Source of the DNA: Massilia sp. KIM
Lineage (GTDB): Bacteria > Pseudomonadota > Gammaproteobacteria > Burkholderiales > Burkholderiaceae_D
Length of the DNA stretch: 64,000 nt
Assembly: GCF_002007115.1 (NCBI RefSeq)
Contig: NZ_MVAD01000004.1
Coordinates: forward strand, 398,500 to 462,499
Direction of reading: 5' to 3'
Positions 35,244-43,625 of the stretch are shown here, piece by piece. The notes beneath the pieces are model-generated. The model saw nothing but the letters and a program-made list of their open reading frames with translations, did no database searches and was not told where the DNA came from. Position numbers and translations under genes: made by a program. The stretch's first letter is position 1, and every line of letters starts with the position of its first letter.

Positions 35244-35459
35244 GCGCCGCTTGCAGGCCGGGGTTTCGCGCACATGGAACCCGGCGCCGCCGGGCTTGCC
35301 GGCAGGGTCCGGCGCACGACGTAGGCAAGGAGGTGTCCGGGTCCAGGGATAGGCGATGTGGCGGTCGGAGCGAGGCGCGTGGCGCCTTCGGCTGGTAGTG
35401 GAGACGAGTGACAAGACCGTGGTTGGGTGACGGTCATATTTACAATAACAGGAGAGCAC

Positions 35460-38400
35460 ATGTATTACCCCAAGGCGAAACAGACACTGATGAGCCTGGC
35501 AGTAGCCAGCGCCTGCGCGGCCTATCTGCCGGCATCCGCCCAGGACCAGGCGGCATCCTCGAGCAGCGCATCGACGACCCCGACCAGCGCGGCTTCCCAG
35601 GCCACCGACACCGCCAGCGCCCCCGGCCTGTCGCCCGGCGGCACCACCCAGACCGTGGTCGTCACCGGCCTGCGCGCATCGCTGGAATCCTCGCTGAACC
35701 TCAAGCGCAATGCGCAAGGCTTCGTCGACGGCATCGTGGCCGAAGACATCGGTAAGTTCCCCGACACCAACCTGGCCGAATCGCTGCAGCGCATCTCGGG
35801 CGTGTCGATCGACCGCAGCATCGGCGAAGGCTCCAAGGTCACCGTGCGCGGCGTCGGCCCCGACTTCAACCTGGTGCTGCTGAACGGCCGCCAGATGCCG
35901 ACCTCCGGCCTGGGCGACCGCAACGGCCGCGCCTTCGACTTCGCCAACCTGGCCTCGGAATCGGTCTCGCAGATCCAGGTGTACAAGTCGGCCCGCGCCG
36001 AAACCCCGACCGGCGGCATCGGCGCCACCATCAACATCATCACCCCGCGTCCGCTCTCGCGTCCCGGCCTGCAGGCCAGCGTCGGCGTCAAGGGCGTGTA
36101 CGACAAGTCCGCCCTGAACCTGCCCGACGACGTCAGGCGCGGCGACAACGTGACCCCGGAAATCTCGGGCATCTATTCGAACACCTCGGCCGACGGCCGC
36201 TTCGGCATCGCGATCACCGGCAGCTACCAGGAACGCAACCTGGGCTTCAACCAGGCTTCGGTGGGCAACGGCTGGAAAGGCCCGTTCCGCGGCGACGAGA
36301 ACAACTGGGGCACCATTCCCCAGCCGGGCACCCCGGGCTCGGAGCTGATCACCAACCGTCCGAAGCCGGGCGACGTCTACCAGGTCCCGCAGAACCTGAA
36401 CTACAGCCTGAACGGCGTGCAGCGCCAGCGCACCAACGGCCAGGTGGTGTTCCAGTTCGCCCCGACCAAGGCGCTGACCACCACCCTCGACTACACCTAC
36501 TCGGAAAACAAGGTCCAGACCCGTCGCAACGACGTCTCGGCCTGGTTCAACTTCGGCCCCTCGTCGAGCTCCTGGACCGACGGCCCGGTCGCCAGCCCGC
36601 TGGTGTACACCGAGCTGATCCCGGCCGGCAACAGCGACATCGCCATGGGCGCGGCGGACTTCGCCACCAAGAACGAGAACAAGTCGCTCGGCTTCAACGC
36701 GGCCTGGAAGGTCAACAGCGACGTCCGCCTCGAGTTCGACATCCACCACTCGACCGCCGAATCGACCCCGGACAGCCCCTACGGTTCGAGCAACACCCTG
36801 GGCACCGCGAGCTTCAGCCGCGGCGACACCTCGGTCGACTTCACCCAGGAATTCCCGGTCCTGAGCATCAAGGGCGCCGACTTCGCGCGCGCCCCGCAGC
36901 AGGTCACCGGCTCGGTGTTCGAGAACGGCTACATGAAGACTGAGATCGACCAGGTCCAGACCCACGGCAGCTGGAAGATGCTCGAAGCGTCCGAGCTGAA
37001 GTTCGGCCTGGCGGCGACCAAGGTCGACTACCGCTCGGCCTTCTCGGTGCAGCAGCGCGACACCTGGACCGGCGCCACCAGCCCGGCCGACTACCCGGCC
37101 AGCGCCTTCCACCGCGAGACCCTGCGCAAGTACTTCGACAACCTGAGCGGCAGCGGCAACCCGAACCTGTTCAACCAGTTCAACACCTTCGACTTCGAAG
37201 AAGTGCGCAACCTGGCGATCAAGGCCACCGGCCGCCCCGACCTGTACACGCCGAAGACCACCTACGACACCGACCGCCGCACGGAAGAGAAGTCGAAGAG
37301 CCTGTACCTTCAGTTCAACACCGACTGGGATACCCGCTTCCCGCTGCACACCTCGATCGGCGTGCGCTACGAGAAGACCGACGTCACCTCGACCGCGCTG
37401 GTGCCGACCCCGCTGGCGATCACCTGGGTTTCGCAGAACGAGCTGCCGATCAAGTTCGGCGACGCCGGCTTCACCACCCTCAAGGGCAAGTACAACCACG
37501 TGCTGCCGAGCTTCGACGCCGACGTCGACCTGCGTTCGGACATGAAGGCGCGCTTCAGCTATGGCGAAACCATCGGCCGACCACGTTATGACCAGATCGC
37601 CGGCGGCCAGACCCTCGACAACCTGGCGCGCGTCGAAGGCGGCACCGGCAACCAGGGCAACCCGGCGCTGAAGCCCGTCAAGTCGAAGAACATCGACCTG
37701 GCCTTCGAGTGGTACTACGCGAAGTCGAGCTTCGTCTCGCTGAACCACTTCCGCAAGCACCTGGACAACTACGCCGGCCAGTCGCAGATCATTGCCCAGC
37801 CCTTCGGCGTGCGCACCCCGGTCGGCGGCGCCTACTGGAACGCGGCGCTGGCCAATGGCTGCGGCAACGGCGACACCACCTGCATCCGCAACTACATCCT
37901 GCGCAACTTCGCCGGCCAGCCTGGCGTGGAACGCGGCCCGGATGACGGCGCGGGCAACCCGACCGGCGTGATCACCGCGACCGCGACCGATCCGGTGGCG
38001 AACTTCCGCATCACCACCTTCTCGAACCAGAAGCGCGACCGCATCCGCGGCCTGGAATTCAACCTCCAGCACATGTTCGGCAACAGCGGTTTCGGCCTGG
38101 CGGCGAACTACACCTACGTGCACTCGGGTCTGCAGTACAACAACGCCAGCGTCGGCGAGCAGTTCGCGCTGGTCGGCCTGAGCGACTCGGCCAACCTGGT
38201 GGGTATCTTCGAGAACGACAAGTGGAACGTGCGCGCGGCCTACAACTGGCGCGACAAGTTCCTGTCCTCGACCTTCGACGGCGCGGGCCCCAACCCGAAC
38301 TACGTCGAAGCCTACGGCCAGCTGGACCTGAGCATCGGCTACAACATCAACAAGAACCTGAGCTTGCAGTTCGAGGGCATCAACCTGACCGACGAGACCT

Positions 38401-38489
38401 CGCGCGTGCATGGCCGCACCAAGAACCAGGCGCTGTACGTGGTGCAGTCCGGCCCGCGCTACATGGTGGCGGCGCGCTACAAGTTCTGA
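35460..38489 (+). CDS. TonB-dependent receptor (Xanthomonas/Caulobacter type)
   Basis: A 1009-residue outer-membrane receptor. A signal peptide precedes QDQAA (ASA cleavage near residue 27). A low-complexity Ser/Thr/Ala segment follows, then a TonB-box-like QTVVVTGLRASLESSLNLK stretch at about 61-79, the plug domain (EDIGKFPDTNLAESLQRIS, VTVRGVGPDFNLVLLNGRQ), and a 22-strand beta-barrel ending in YKF. This matches the TonB-Xanth-Caul group used for carbohydrate uptake. It is the first gene of a plus-strand operon with two halogenases, SapC and JmjC genes, under a LacI-type operator. The start follows AGGAGAG. Confidence 0.95.
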   Translation: MYYPKAKQTLMSLAVASACAAYLPASAQDQAASSSSASTTPTSAASQATDTASAPGLSPGGTTQTVVVTGLRASLESSLNLKRNAQGFVDGIVAEDIGKFPDTNLAESLQRISGVSIDRSIGEGSKVTVRGVGPDFNLVLLNGRQMPTSGLGDRNGRAFDFANLASESVSQIQVYKSARAETPTGGIGATINIITPRPLSRPGLQASVGVKGVYDKSALNLPDDVRRGDNVTPEISGIYSNTSADGRFGIAITGSYQERNLGFNQASVGNGWKGPFRGDENNWGTIPQPGTPGSELITNRPKPGDVYQVPQNLNYSLNGVQRQRTNGQVVFQFAPTKALTTTLDYTYSENKVQTRRNDVSAWFNFGPSSSSWTDGPVASPLVYTELIPAGNSDIAMGAADFATKNENKSLGFNAAWKVNSDVRLEFDIHHSTAESTPDSPYGSSNTLGTASFSRGDTSVDFTQEFPVLSIKGADFARAPQQVTGSVFENGYMKTEIDQVQTHGSWKMLEASELKFGLAATKVDYRSAFSVQQRDTWTGATSPADYPASAFHRETLRKYFDNLSGSGNPNLFNQFNTFDFEEVRNLAIKATGRPDLYTPKTTYDTDRRTEEKSKSLYLQFNTDWDTRFPLHTSIGVRYEKTDVTSTALVPTPLAITWVSQNELPIKFGDAGFTTLKGKYNHVLPSFDADVDLRSDMKARFSYGETIGRPRYDQIAGGQTLDNLARVEGGTGNQGNPALKPVKSKNIDLAFEWYYAKSSFVSLNHFRKHLDNYAGQSQIIAQPFGVRTPVGGAYWNAALANGCGNGDTTCIRNYILRNFAGQPGVERGPDDGAGNPTGVITATATDPVANFRITTFSNQKRDRIRGLEFNLQHMFGNSGFGLAANYTYVHSGLQYNNASVGEQFALVGLSDSANLVGIFENDKWNVRAAYNWRDKFLSSTFDGAGPNPNYVEAYGQLDLSIGYNINKNLSLQFEGINLTDETSRVHGRTKNQALYVVQSGPRYMVAARYKF

Positions 38490-38507
38490 TGATCGCGTAG
38501 CAGGAAG

Positions 38508-38533
38508 GGGCCGCGGGTGTTTCGCCGCGGCCC
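38508..38533 (+). other. Hairpin between TonB receptor and halogenase genes
   Basis: GGGCCGCGG (38508-38516) and CCGCGGCCC (38525-38533) form a 9-bp perfect stem with an 8-nt loop, 19 nt after the TonB receptor stop. It has no T-tract. It may protect the 3' end of the receptor message or reduce read-through into the downstream genes. Confidence 0.55.
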
Positions 38534-38578
38534 GATCCGGGTTAGACTTCCCGCATCGCTTTTTTCAGGAAGCCCCCC

Positions 38579-40132
38579 ATGGTGACGAGCACCATCAGTC
38601 ACGTCGTGATCGTAGGCGGCGGGTCGGCCGGCTGGCTGACCGCCGCCGTTCTCGCCGCGCGCTACCGCCCGCTCGAACACGGCGGCCTGCGCATCACGCT
38701 GATCGAATCCCCCGACGTCGCGCCGATTGGCGTGGGCGAGGGCACCTGGCCCACCATGCGCGATACCCTGCGCGAGGCCGGGGTGTCCGAAACCGCCTTT
38801 TTCCGCTCCTGCGACGCCGCTTTCAAGCAGGGCTCGCGCTTCAACCGCTGGGTCAGCGGCGCCGAAGACGACTACTACTTCCACCCCTTCGTCCTGCCCC
38901 AGGGCTATGGCGAGACCGACCTCGGACGCCATTGGCAGAAGCGCCATGCACAGGTGCCCTTCGCCGACCTGGTGAGCTACCAGCCCCACCTGTGCGTGGC
39001 CGGGCGCGCGCCCAAGCAGGTGAGCACCCCCGAATTCGCGGGCGTGGCCAATTACGGCTACCACCTGGACGCCGGCAAGTTCGGCCTCTTCCTCAAGGCT
39101 CACTGCCTCGAGAAGCTGGGCGTGCACTACGTGCCCGACCACGTCACCGGCATCCGCTCGCACGAGAACGGCGACATCGCGGCCCTGCACACCAAGGAGC
39201 ACGGCGAGCTCGAAGCCGACCTGTTCGTCGACTGCACCGGCATGCAGTCCATGCTGCTCGGGAAGCACTACGGCGTGCCCCTGCTGTCGCAGAAGCACGT
39301 GCTGTTCAACGACAGCGCGCTGGCGGTGCAGGTGCCCTATGCCGGCGAGAACGACCCGATCGCCTCCCAGACCACCTCCACCGCGCAGAGCGCGGGCTGG
39401 ATCTGGGACATCGGCCTGCCGACCCGGCGCGGCGTGGGTCATGTGTATTCCAGCGCCCACGTCTCGGACGAAGAGGCCGAGCGCGAGCTGCGCGCCTACC
39501 TCAAGTCCACCGGCGTCACGGGCGAGATCCCGGCGCCGCGCAAGCTGGGCTTCCAGCCCGGCTACCGCGAGAAATTCTGGCACCGCAACTGCGTCGCCAT
39601 CGGCCTGTCGGCCGGCTTCATCGAACCGCTGGAGGCCTCGGCCCTGGCCATGGTCGAGCTGTCGGCCGCCATGCTGGCCGACGAAATGCCGGTCACCCGC
39701 GACCAGCTCGACGCGTGCGCGCAACGTTTCAACGAGACCTTCACCTACCGCTGGGAGCGGGTGATCGACTTCCTCAAGCTGCACTACGTGCTGAGCCGAC
39801 GCGAGGACAGCGACTACTGGCGCGACAACCGGCGCCCGGAAACCATCCCGGAGCGGCTGGCGAATCTGCTGACCCTCTGGCGCCACCGCCCTCCCTCGCG
39901 CTACGATATCAACCGCATCCAGGAAGTATTCCCGGCGGCGAGCTACCAGTACGTCATGTACGGAATGGGCTTCCGCCACGAACCCGGGCCGGCGCTGCGT
40001 CATGAAGACGCGGCGCTGGCCGACAGCTACCTGCGCGAAGCGGCGAGCCTGACTCGCCGGATGCTGCCGGCCCTGCCGGACAACCGCGCACTCATCGACC
40101 ATATCCGGCGTCATGGGCTGCAACAACGATAA
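38579..40132 (+). CDS. Flavin-dependent tryptophan-halogenase family protein 1
   Basis: A 517-residue FADH2-dependent halogenase family protein. The FAD-binding GGGSAG is at 13-18. A Lys equivalent to the catalytic Lys of RebH/PrnA (Lys79) is present at K83 (DAAFKQGSRF). The active-site Trp motif is WIWDIG (274-279), a variant of WxWxIP: the Pro is replaced by Gly and the first Ile is conserved. Glu352, in the EPLEAS segment, matches the catalytic-region Glu. Enzymes of this group inside TonB loci have no proven substrate. The gene follows the receptor directly, without a separate promoter that I can see. Confidence 0.88.
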   Translation: MVTSTISHVVIVGGGSAGWLTAAVLAARYRPLEHGGLRITLIESPDVAPIGVGEGTWPTMRDTLREAGVSETAFFRSCDAAFKQGSRFNRWVSGAEDDYYFHPFVLPQGYGETDLGRHWQKRHAQVPFADLVSYQPHLCVAGRAPKQVSTPEFAGVANYGYHLDAGKFGLFLKAHCLEKLGVHYVPDHVTGIRSHENGDIAALHTKEHGELEADLFVDCTGMQSMLLGKHYGVPLLSQKHVLFNDSALAVQVPYAGENDPIASQTTSTAQSAGWIWDIGLPTRRGVGHVYSSAHVSDEEAERELRAYLKSTGVTGEIPAPRKLGFQPGYREKFWHRNCVAIGLSAGFIEPLEASALAMVELSAAMLADEMPVTRDQLDACAQRFNETFTYRWERVIDFLKLHYVLSRREDSDYWRDNRRPETIPERLANLLTLWRHRPPSRYDINRIQEVFPAASYQYVMYGMGFRHEPGPALRHEDAALADSYLREAASLTRRMLPALPDNRALIDHIRRHGLQQR

Positions 40133-40153
40133 ACCAGAAAGAAAGAGACACAC

Positions 40154-40873
40154 ATGCCCAACATCGCCCTGCTGAACAACGTCGAGCACAAGGACCTGCG
40201 CATCATCACCGATCACCGTCCCGGCCTGGGCGACGAGATCGCCTGGTGCCCGACCTACTCCAACGAGTTCCGCACGCTGCAGTCGACCTACCCGATCATC
40301 TTCCGCAAGATGGAAGACGGCATTCCTTATGAAGCGATCGTGCTGTTCGGCTTCACCGAGAACGAAAACCTGTTCCTCGGCCAGGACGGCTGGGACGCGC
40401 CCGTGATCCCGCTGCTGATCCAGCGCCAGCCCTTCATGATCGGCCTGCGCGGCGAGGAACTGATGATCCAGGTCGACCTGGACAACCCGCGCGTCAGCCG
40501 CACCGAAGGCGTGCCGGTGTTCCTCGAGCACGGCGGCAGCACCGAATACCTCGACACCGTCAACAGCATCCTGTCGACCATCCACCACGGCCTGCAGCGC
40601 GAAGCCGGCTTCATGGCCGCGCTCGAGAAATACCAGCTGCTCGAGACTTTCGCGCTCGACATCCAGCTCGACGACGGCTCGATGAACCGCATGTCGGGCT
40701 TCTACACCATCAACGAAGAACGCCTGGCCGCCCTGGAAGCCGAGGCCCTGGGCGAGCTGCACCGCGCCGGCTACCTGGCCCCGATCTACTTCGCCCTGGC
40801 CTCGCTGTCGAACTTCCGCAATCTCATCGATCGCAAGAACCGCAGGCTGCGCCATGCTACCGATCGCCAATAA
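40154..40873 (+). CDS. SapC family protein
   Basis: A 239-residue cytoplasmic protein of the SapC family (PF07277), which repeatedly occurs next to TonB receptors and halogenases in Xanthomonas, Caulobacter and similar bacteria. Segments such as DEIAWCPTYSNEFRTLQSTYPI and LFLGQDGWDAPVIPLLIQRQPFMIGL are characteristic. The name is historical and does not imply an ABC permease. Its biochemical role is unknown. It overlaps the following cupin gene by 20 bp. Confidence 0.88.
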   Translation: MPNIALLNNVEHKDLRIITDHRPGLGDEIAWCPTYSNEFRTLQSTYPIIFRKMEDGIPYEAIVLFGFTENENLFLGQDGWDAPVIPLLIQRQPFMIGLRGEELMIQVDLDNPRVSRTEGVPVFLEHGGSTEYLDTVNSILSTIHHGLQREAGFMAALEKYQLLETFALDIQLDDGSMNRMSGFYTINEERLAALEAEALGELHRAGYLAPIYFALASLSNFRNLIDRKNRRLRHATDRQ

Positions 40874-41867
40874 AATCCGCGAAATCACCGGCCTGCGCCC
40901 GGGCGACCTGGGCGACGCCATCCTGACCTCCACCGAGCCGCTGCTGCTGCGCGGCCTGGTGGCCGACTGGCCGCTGGTGCGCGCAGCGCGCGCTTCGCAG
41001 GACGAGGCCGACGCCTACCTGCGCCGCTTCTACCGCGACGCCACGGTCAACGCCATGCTGGGCGCGCCCGAGATCGAGGGCCGCTACTTCTACAACGAAG
41101 ACCTGACCGGCTTCAATTTCTACCCGATCCGGGTGCGCCTGGACGCCGTGCTGGACGAGCTGCAGAAGCACCGCCACACCGAGCCGCCGCCCTCGATCTA
41201 CGTGGGCTCGACCACGATCGACACCAGCCTGCCGGGCCTGCGCGCCGAGAACGACGTCGACCTGGGCGAGCGCGACCCCCTGGTGAGCCTGTGGATCGGC
41301 AACCGCACCCGCATCGCCGCCCACTACGACCTGCCGGACAACCTGGCCTGCGTGGCCGCCGGCCACCGCCGCTTCACGCTGTTCCCGCCGGACCAGCTGA
41401 ACAACCTCTACGTCGGCCCGCTCGACTACACGCCGGCCGGCCAGGCCATCAGCCTGGTGGACTTCGCCAGGCCCGATTACGAGAAATTCCCGCGCTTCGC
41501 CCAGGCCCTGGAACACGCCCAGGTGGCCGAGATGGAGCCGGGCGACGCCCTGTTCATTCCCAGCATGTGGTGGCACCATGTGGAAGCGCTGGACCGCTTC
41601 AACATCCTGGTGAACTACTGGTGGCGCCAGTCGCCGGGCTACATGGACACGCCGACCAACGCCCTGATGCACGCCCTGATGACGGTGCGCGACCTGCCGC
41701 CGGCCCAGCGCAAGGCCTGGGAAGGCCTGTTCCGCCACTACGTGTTCGAGGCCAACGAGGACACCGCCGCCCACATCCCGGAAGACGCGCGCCGCATCCT
41801 GGCGCCGCTGGACGACGACATGACGCGCGCGATCCGCACCCAATTACTCAAGCGGATGAACCGCTGA
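40854..41867 (+). CDS. Cupin-like/JmjC domain protein (possible 2-oxoglutarate Fe(II) oxygenase)
   Basis: A 337-residue protein with a cupin_8/JmjC fold. The iron-binding HxD is H157-x-D159 (AAHYDLPDN) and the third His is at 241-242 in the MWWHHVEAL motif. JmjC-like enzymes hydroxylate proteins or small molecules using 2-oxoglutarate and O2, so one of the neighbouring proteins could be its target. The reading frame overlaps the SapC gene by 20 bp, a sign of translational coupling. Confidence 0.86.
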   Translation: MLPIANKIREITGLRPGDLGDAILTSTEPLLLRGLVADWPLVRAARASQDEADAYLRRFYRDATVNAMLGAPEIEGRYFYNEDLTGFNFYPIRVRLDAVLDELQKHRHTEPPPSIYVGSTTIDTSLPGLRAENDVDLGERDPLVSLWIGNRTRIAAHYDLPDNLACVAAGHRRFTLFPPDQLNNLYVGPLDYTPAGQAISLVDFARPDYEKFPRFAQALEHAQVAEMEPGDALFIPSMWWHHVEALDRFNILVNYWWRQSPGYMDTPTNALMHALMTVRDLPPAQRKAWEGLFRHYVFEANEDTAAHIPEDARRILAPLDDDMTRAIRTQLLKRMNR

Positions 41868-41879
41868 CAGGAGACAGAC

Positions 41880-43391
41880 GTGGAACACAGCAAGCAAACG
41901 ACGGGCGGCGCGCGGCCGGTGCGCCGGGTGGTGATCGCCGGCGGCGGCACCGCCGGCTGGATGGCGGCGGCCTGCATCTCGAAGGTGCTGGGCAAGCGCC
42001 TCGACATCAAGCTGATCGAATCCGACGAGATCGGCACGGTGGGCGTGGGCGAGGCCACCATCCCGACCCTGGTGCACTTCCACAAGCTGCTCGAGATTAA
42101 CGAGCAGGAGTTCATGGCCGCCACCAAGGCGACCTTCAAGCTCGGCATCAGCTTCGAGGGCTGGCGCAACGTCAAGGAAGACTACATCCACTCCTTCGGC
42201 ATGACCGGCACCGACCACTGGACCGCCGGCTTCCAGCACTTCTGGCACAAGGGCCGCGAGCGCGGCCTGGCGGGCGACTACGGCGACTACTGCCTGGAGC
42301 TGCGCGCGGCCCAGGAAAAGCGCTTCGCCCACCTGCCGCGCGACGGCATGAACTACGCCTACCACCTGGACGCGACCGCCTACGCGCGCTTCCTGCGCCA
42401 GTTCAGCGAGCGCCACGGGGTGCAGCGCATCGAGGGCAAGATCGTCGACGTCACCACCAGCGCGCTGACGGGCCACATCCGCTCGATCACCCTGGATTCC
42501 GGCGCCGACATCGAGGGCGACCTGTTCATCGACTGCACCGGTTTCCGCGCGCTCCTGATCGGCCAGGCCATGAAGGTGGACTACGAGGACTGGTCGCAAT
42601 GGCTGTTCAACGACAGCGCGGCGGCGGTGCAGACGATGTCGGTGGGCGAAGCCGTGCCCTACACCCGCTCGATCGCCCACGGCTTCGGCTGGCAGTGGCG
42701 CATCCCGCTGCAGCACCGCGTGGGCAACGGCATCGTGTTCTCGAGCCGCTACGCCGGGGAAGAGCAGGCGATCCAGGCCCTGATGGACAATGTCGAGGGC
42801 GAGGCCCTGATGAAGCCGCGCGTGATCAAGTTCACGCCGGGCCAGCGCAGGCAGGTCTGGAAGGGCAACTGCCTGGCCATCGGCCTGGCCAGCGGCTTCC
42901 TCGAGCCGATCGAATCGACCAGCATCCACCTGATCCAGCGCAGTATTGTCCGCCTGATGCAGATGTTCCCGAGCGACGGCATTTCGCAGTCGGACGTGGA
43001 CGAGTACAACAAGCAGGCCTGGACCGAGATCGAGCACATCCGCGATTTCATCATCCTGCACTACCACGTCACCAACCGCGGTGACACGCCCTACTGGCGC
43101 GACGCCCGCAACATGGACGTGCCGGCCAGCCTGCGCCACAAGATCGACCTGTTCCGCGAGACCGGGCGCGTGTTCCGCATTTCGAACGAGCTGTTCGCCG
43201 AGAATTCGTGGATCCAGGTGATGCTGGGGCAGGGCGTGATGCCGGCGAGCCACCACCAGGCGGCCGACCTGATGGGCGACATCGAGCTGTCGCAGTTCCT
43301 GGGGTCGATCAAGGGGTCGATCGACAAGACCGTGAGTCAGCTGCCGTCGCACCAGCAATACGTCGAGCGTTACTGCAAGTCGCCGATGTAA
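41880..43391 (+). CDS. Flavin-dependent tryptophan-halogenase family protein 2
   Basis: A 503-residue halogenase family protein with FAD-binding GGGTAG at 21-26, the GVGEATIPTL motif, Lys87 equivalent to the catalytic Lys, WQWRIP (271-276, an exact WxWxIP) and Glu345 in EPIESTS. It is the more canonical of the pair, and about 30 percent similar in layout to the first. GGAGACAG precedes the ATG. Nothing in the neighbourhood suggests a natural-product cluster; the shared operator ties it to carbohydrate uptake. Confidence 0.88.
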   Translation: MEHSKQTTGGARPVRRVVIAGGGTAGWMAAACISKVLGKRLDIKLIESDEIGTVGVGEATIPTLVHFHKLLEINEQEFMAATKATFKLGISFEGWRNVKEDYIHSFGMTGTDHWTAGFQHFWHKGRERGLAGDYGDYCLELRAAQEKRFAHLPRDGMNYAYHLDATAYARFLRQFSERHGVQRIEGKIVDVTTSALTGHIRSITLDSGADIEGDLFIDCTGFRALLIGQAMKVDYEDWSQWLFNDSAAAVQTMSVGEAVPYTRSIAHGFGWQWRIPLQHRVGNGIVFSSRYAGEEQAIQALMDNVEGEALMKPRVIKFTPGQRRQVWKGNCLAIGLASGFLEPIESTSIHLIQRSIVRLMQMFPSDGISQSDVDEYNKQAWTEIEHIRDFIILHYHVTNRGDTPYWRDARNMDVPASLRHKIDLFRETGRVFRISNELFAENSWIQVMLGQGVMPASHHQAADLMGDIELSQFLGSIKGSIDKTVSQLPSHQQYVERYCKSPM

Positions 43392-43405
43392 ATCGTCGGG
43401 CCAAA

Positions 43406-43507
43406 CGTCGTTAGCTTAAAAACGGCGTTGGCCCCAAAACGTCGTCAGCCCCAAAACGTCGTTAGCCCCAAAACGTCGTTAGCCCCAAAAAGTCGTTAGC
43501 CTAAAAA
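43406..43507. repeat. 17-bp tandem repeat, six units
   Basis: Six consecutive units of consensus CGTCGTTAGCCCCAAAA (43406-43422 through 43491-43507), plus a degenerate partial unit before them. Units 3 to 5 differ at one position only. The unit opens with CGTCGT, which is also the outer end of the REP palindrome that begins at 43508, so the tandem array appears derived from the REP edge. No unique spacers, so it is not a CRISPR. Confidence 0.93.
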
Positions 43508-43590
43508 CGTCGTCCCCGCGAAGGCGGGGACCCAAGTTAAGCGCTGTGGTAACGCATAAAACTTGGGTCCCCGCCTTCGCGGGGACGACG
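43508..43590. repeat. REP-type inverted pair (REPIN-like element)
   Basis: CGTCGTCCCCGCGAAGGCGG begins the left 30-bp arm (43508-43537); the right arm (43561-43590) is its exact reverse complement, with a 23-bp spacer. Each arm contains an internal palindrome around CCGCGAAGGCGG. This two-REP arrangement is that of a REPIN. The same core occurs at 13741 and 63721. Confidence 0.95.
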
Positions 43591-43625
43591 TTGTTTACTG
43601 CTTGGTTTTTTTCAGCGGCGCCGCT

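Larger units (their letters stand above)
34885..35459. other. Divergent control region of deacetylase and TonB receptor
   Basis: About 575 bp without a confident gene. The left end holds the deacetylase operator (34906-34923) and promoter (34935-34964). The right part holds the TonB receptor promoter (35075-35103), operator (35116-35133) and a long transcribed leader of about 350 nt to the ATG at 35460, including a hairpin at 35209-35243. A 59-codon ORF at 35173-35352 is possible but unsupported. Confidence 0.85.

Noticed and set aside
38579..43391. A halogenated natural-product biosynthetic cluster
   Set aside because: No NRPS, PKS, tryptophan-modifying or tailoring genes occur; both halogenases lie with uptake genes under a sugar-type operator.
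43406..43507. Possible CRISPR array
   Set aside because: Units are contiguous 17-bp repeats with no unique spacers and no cas gene in the window.
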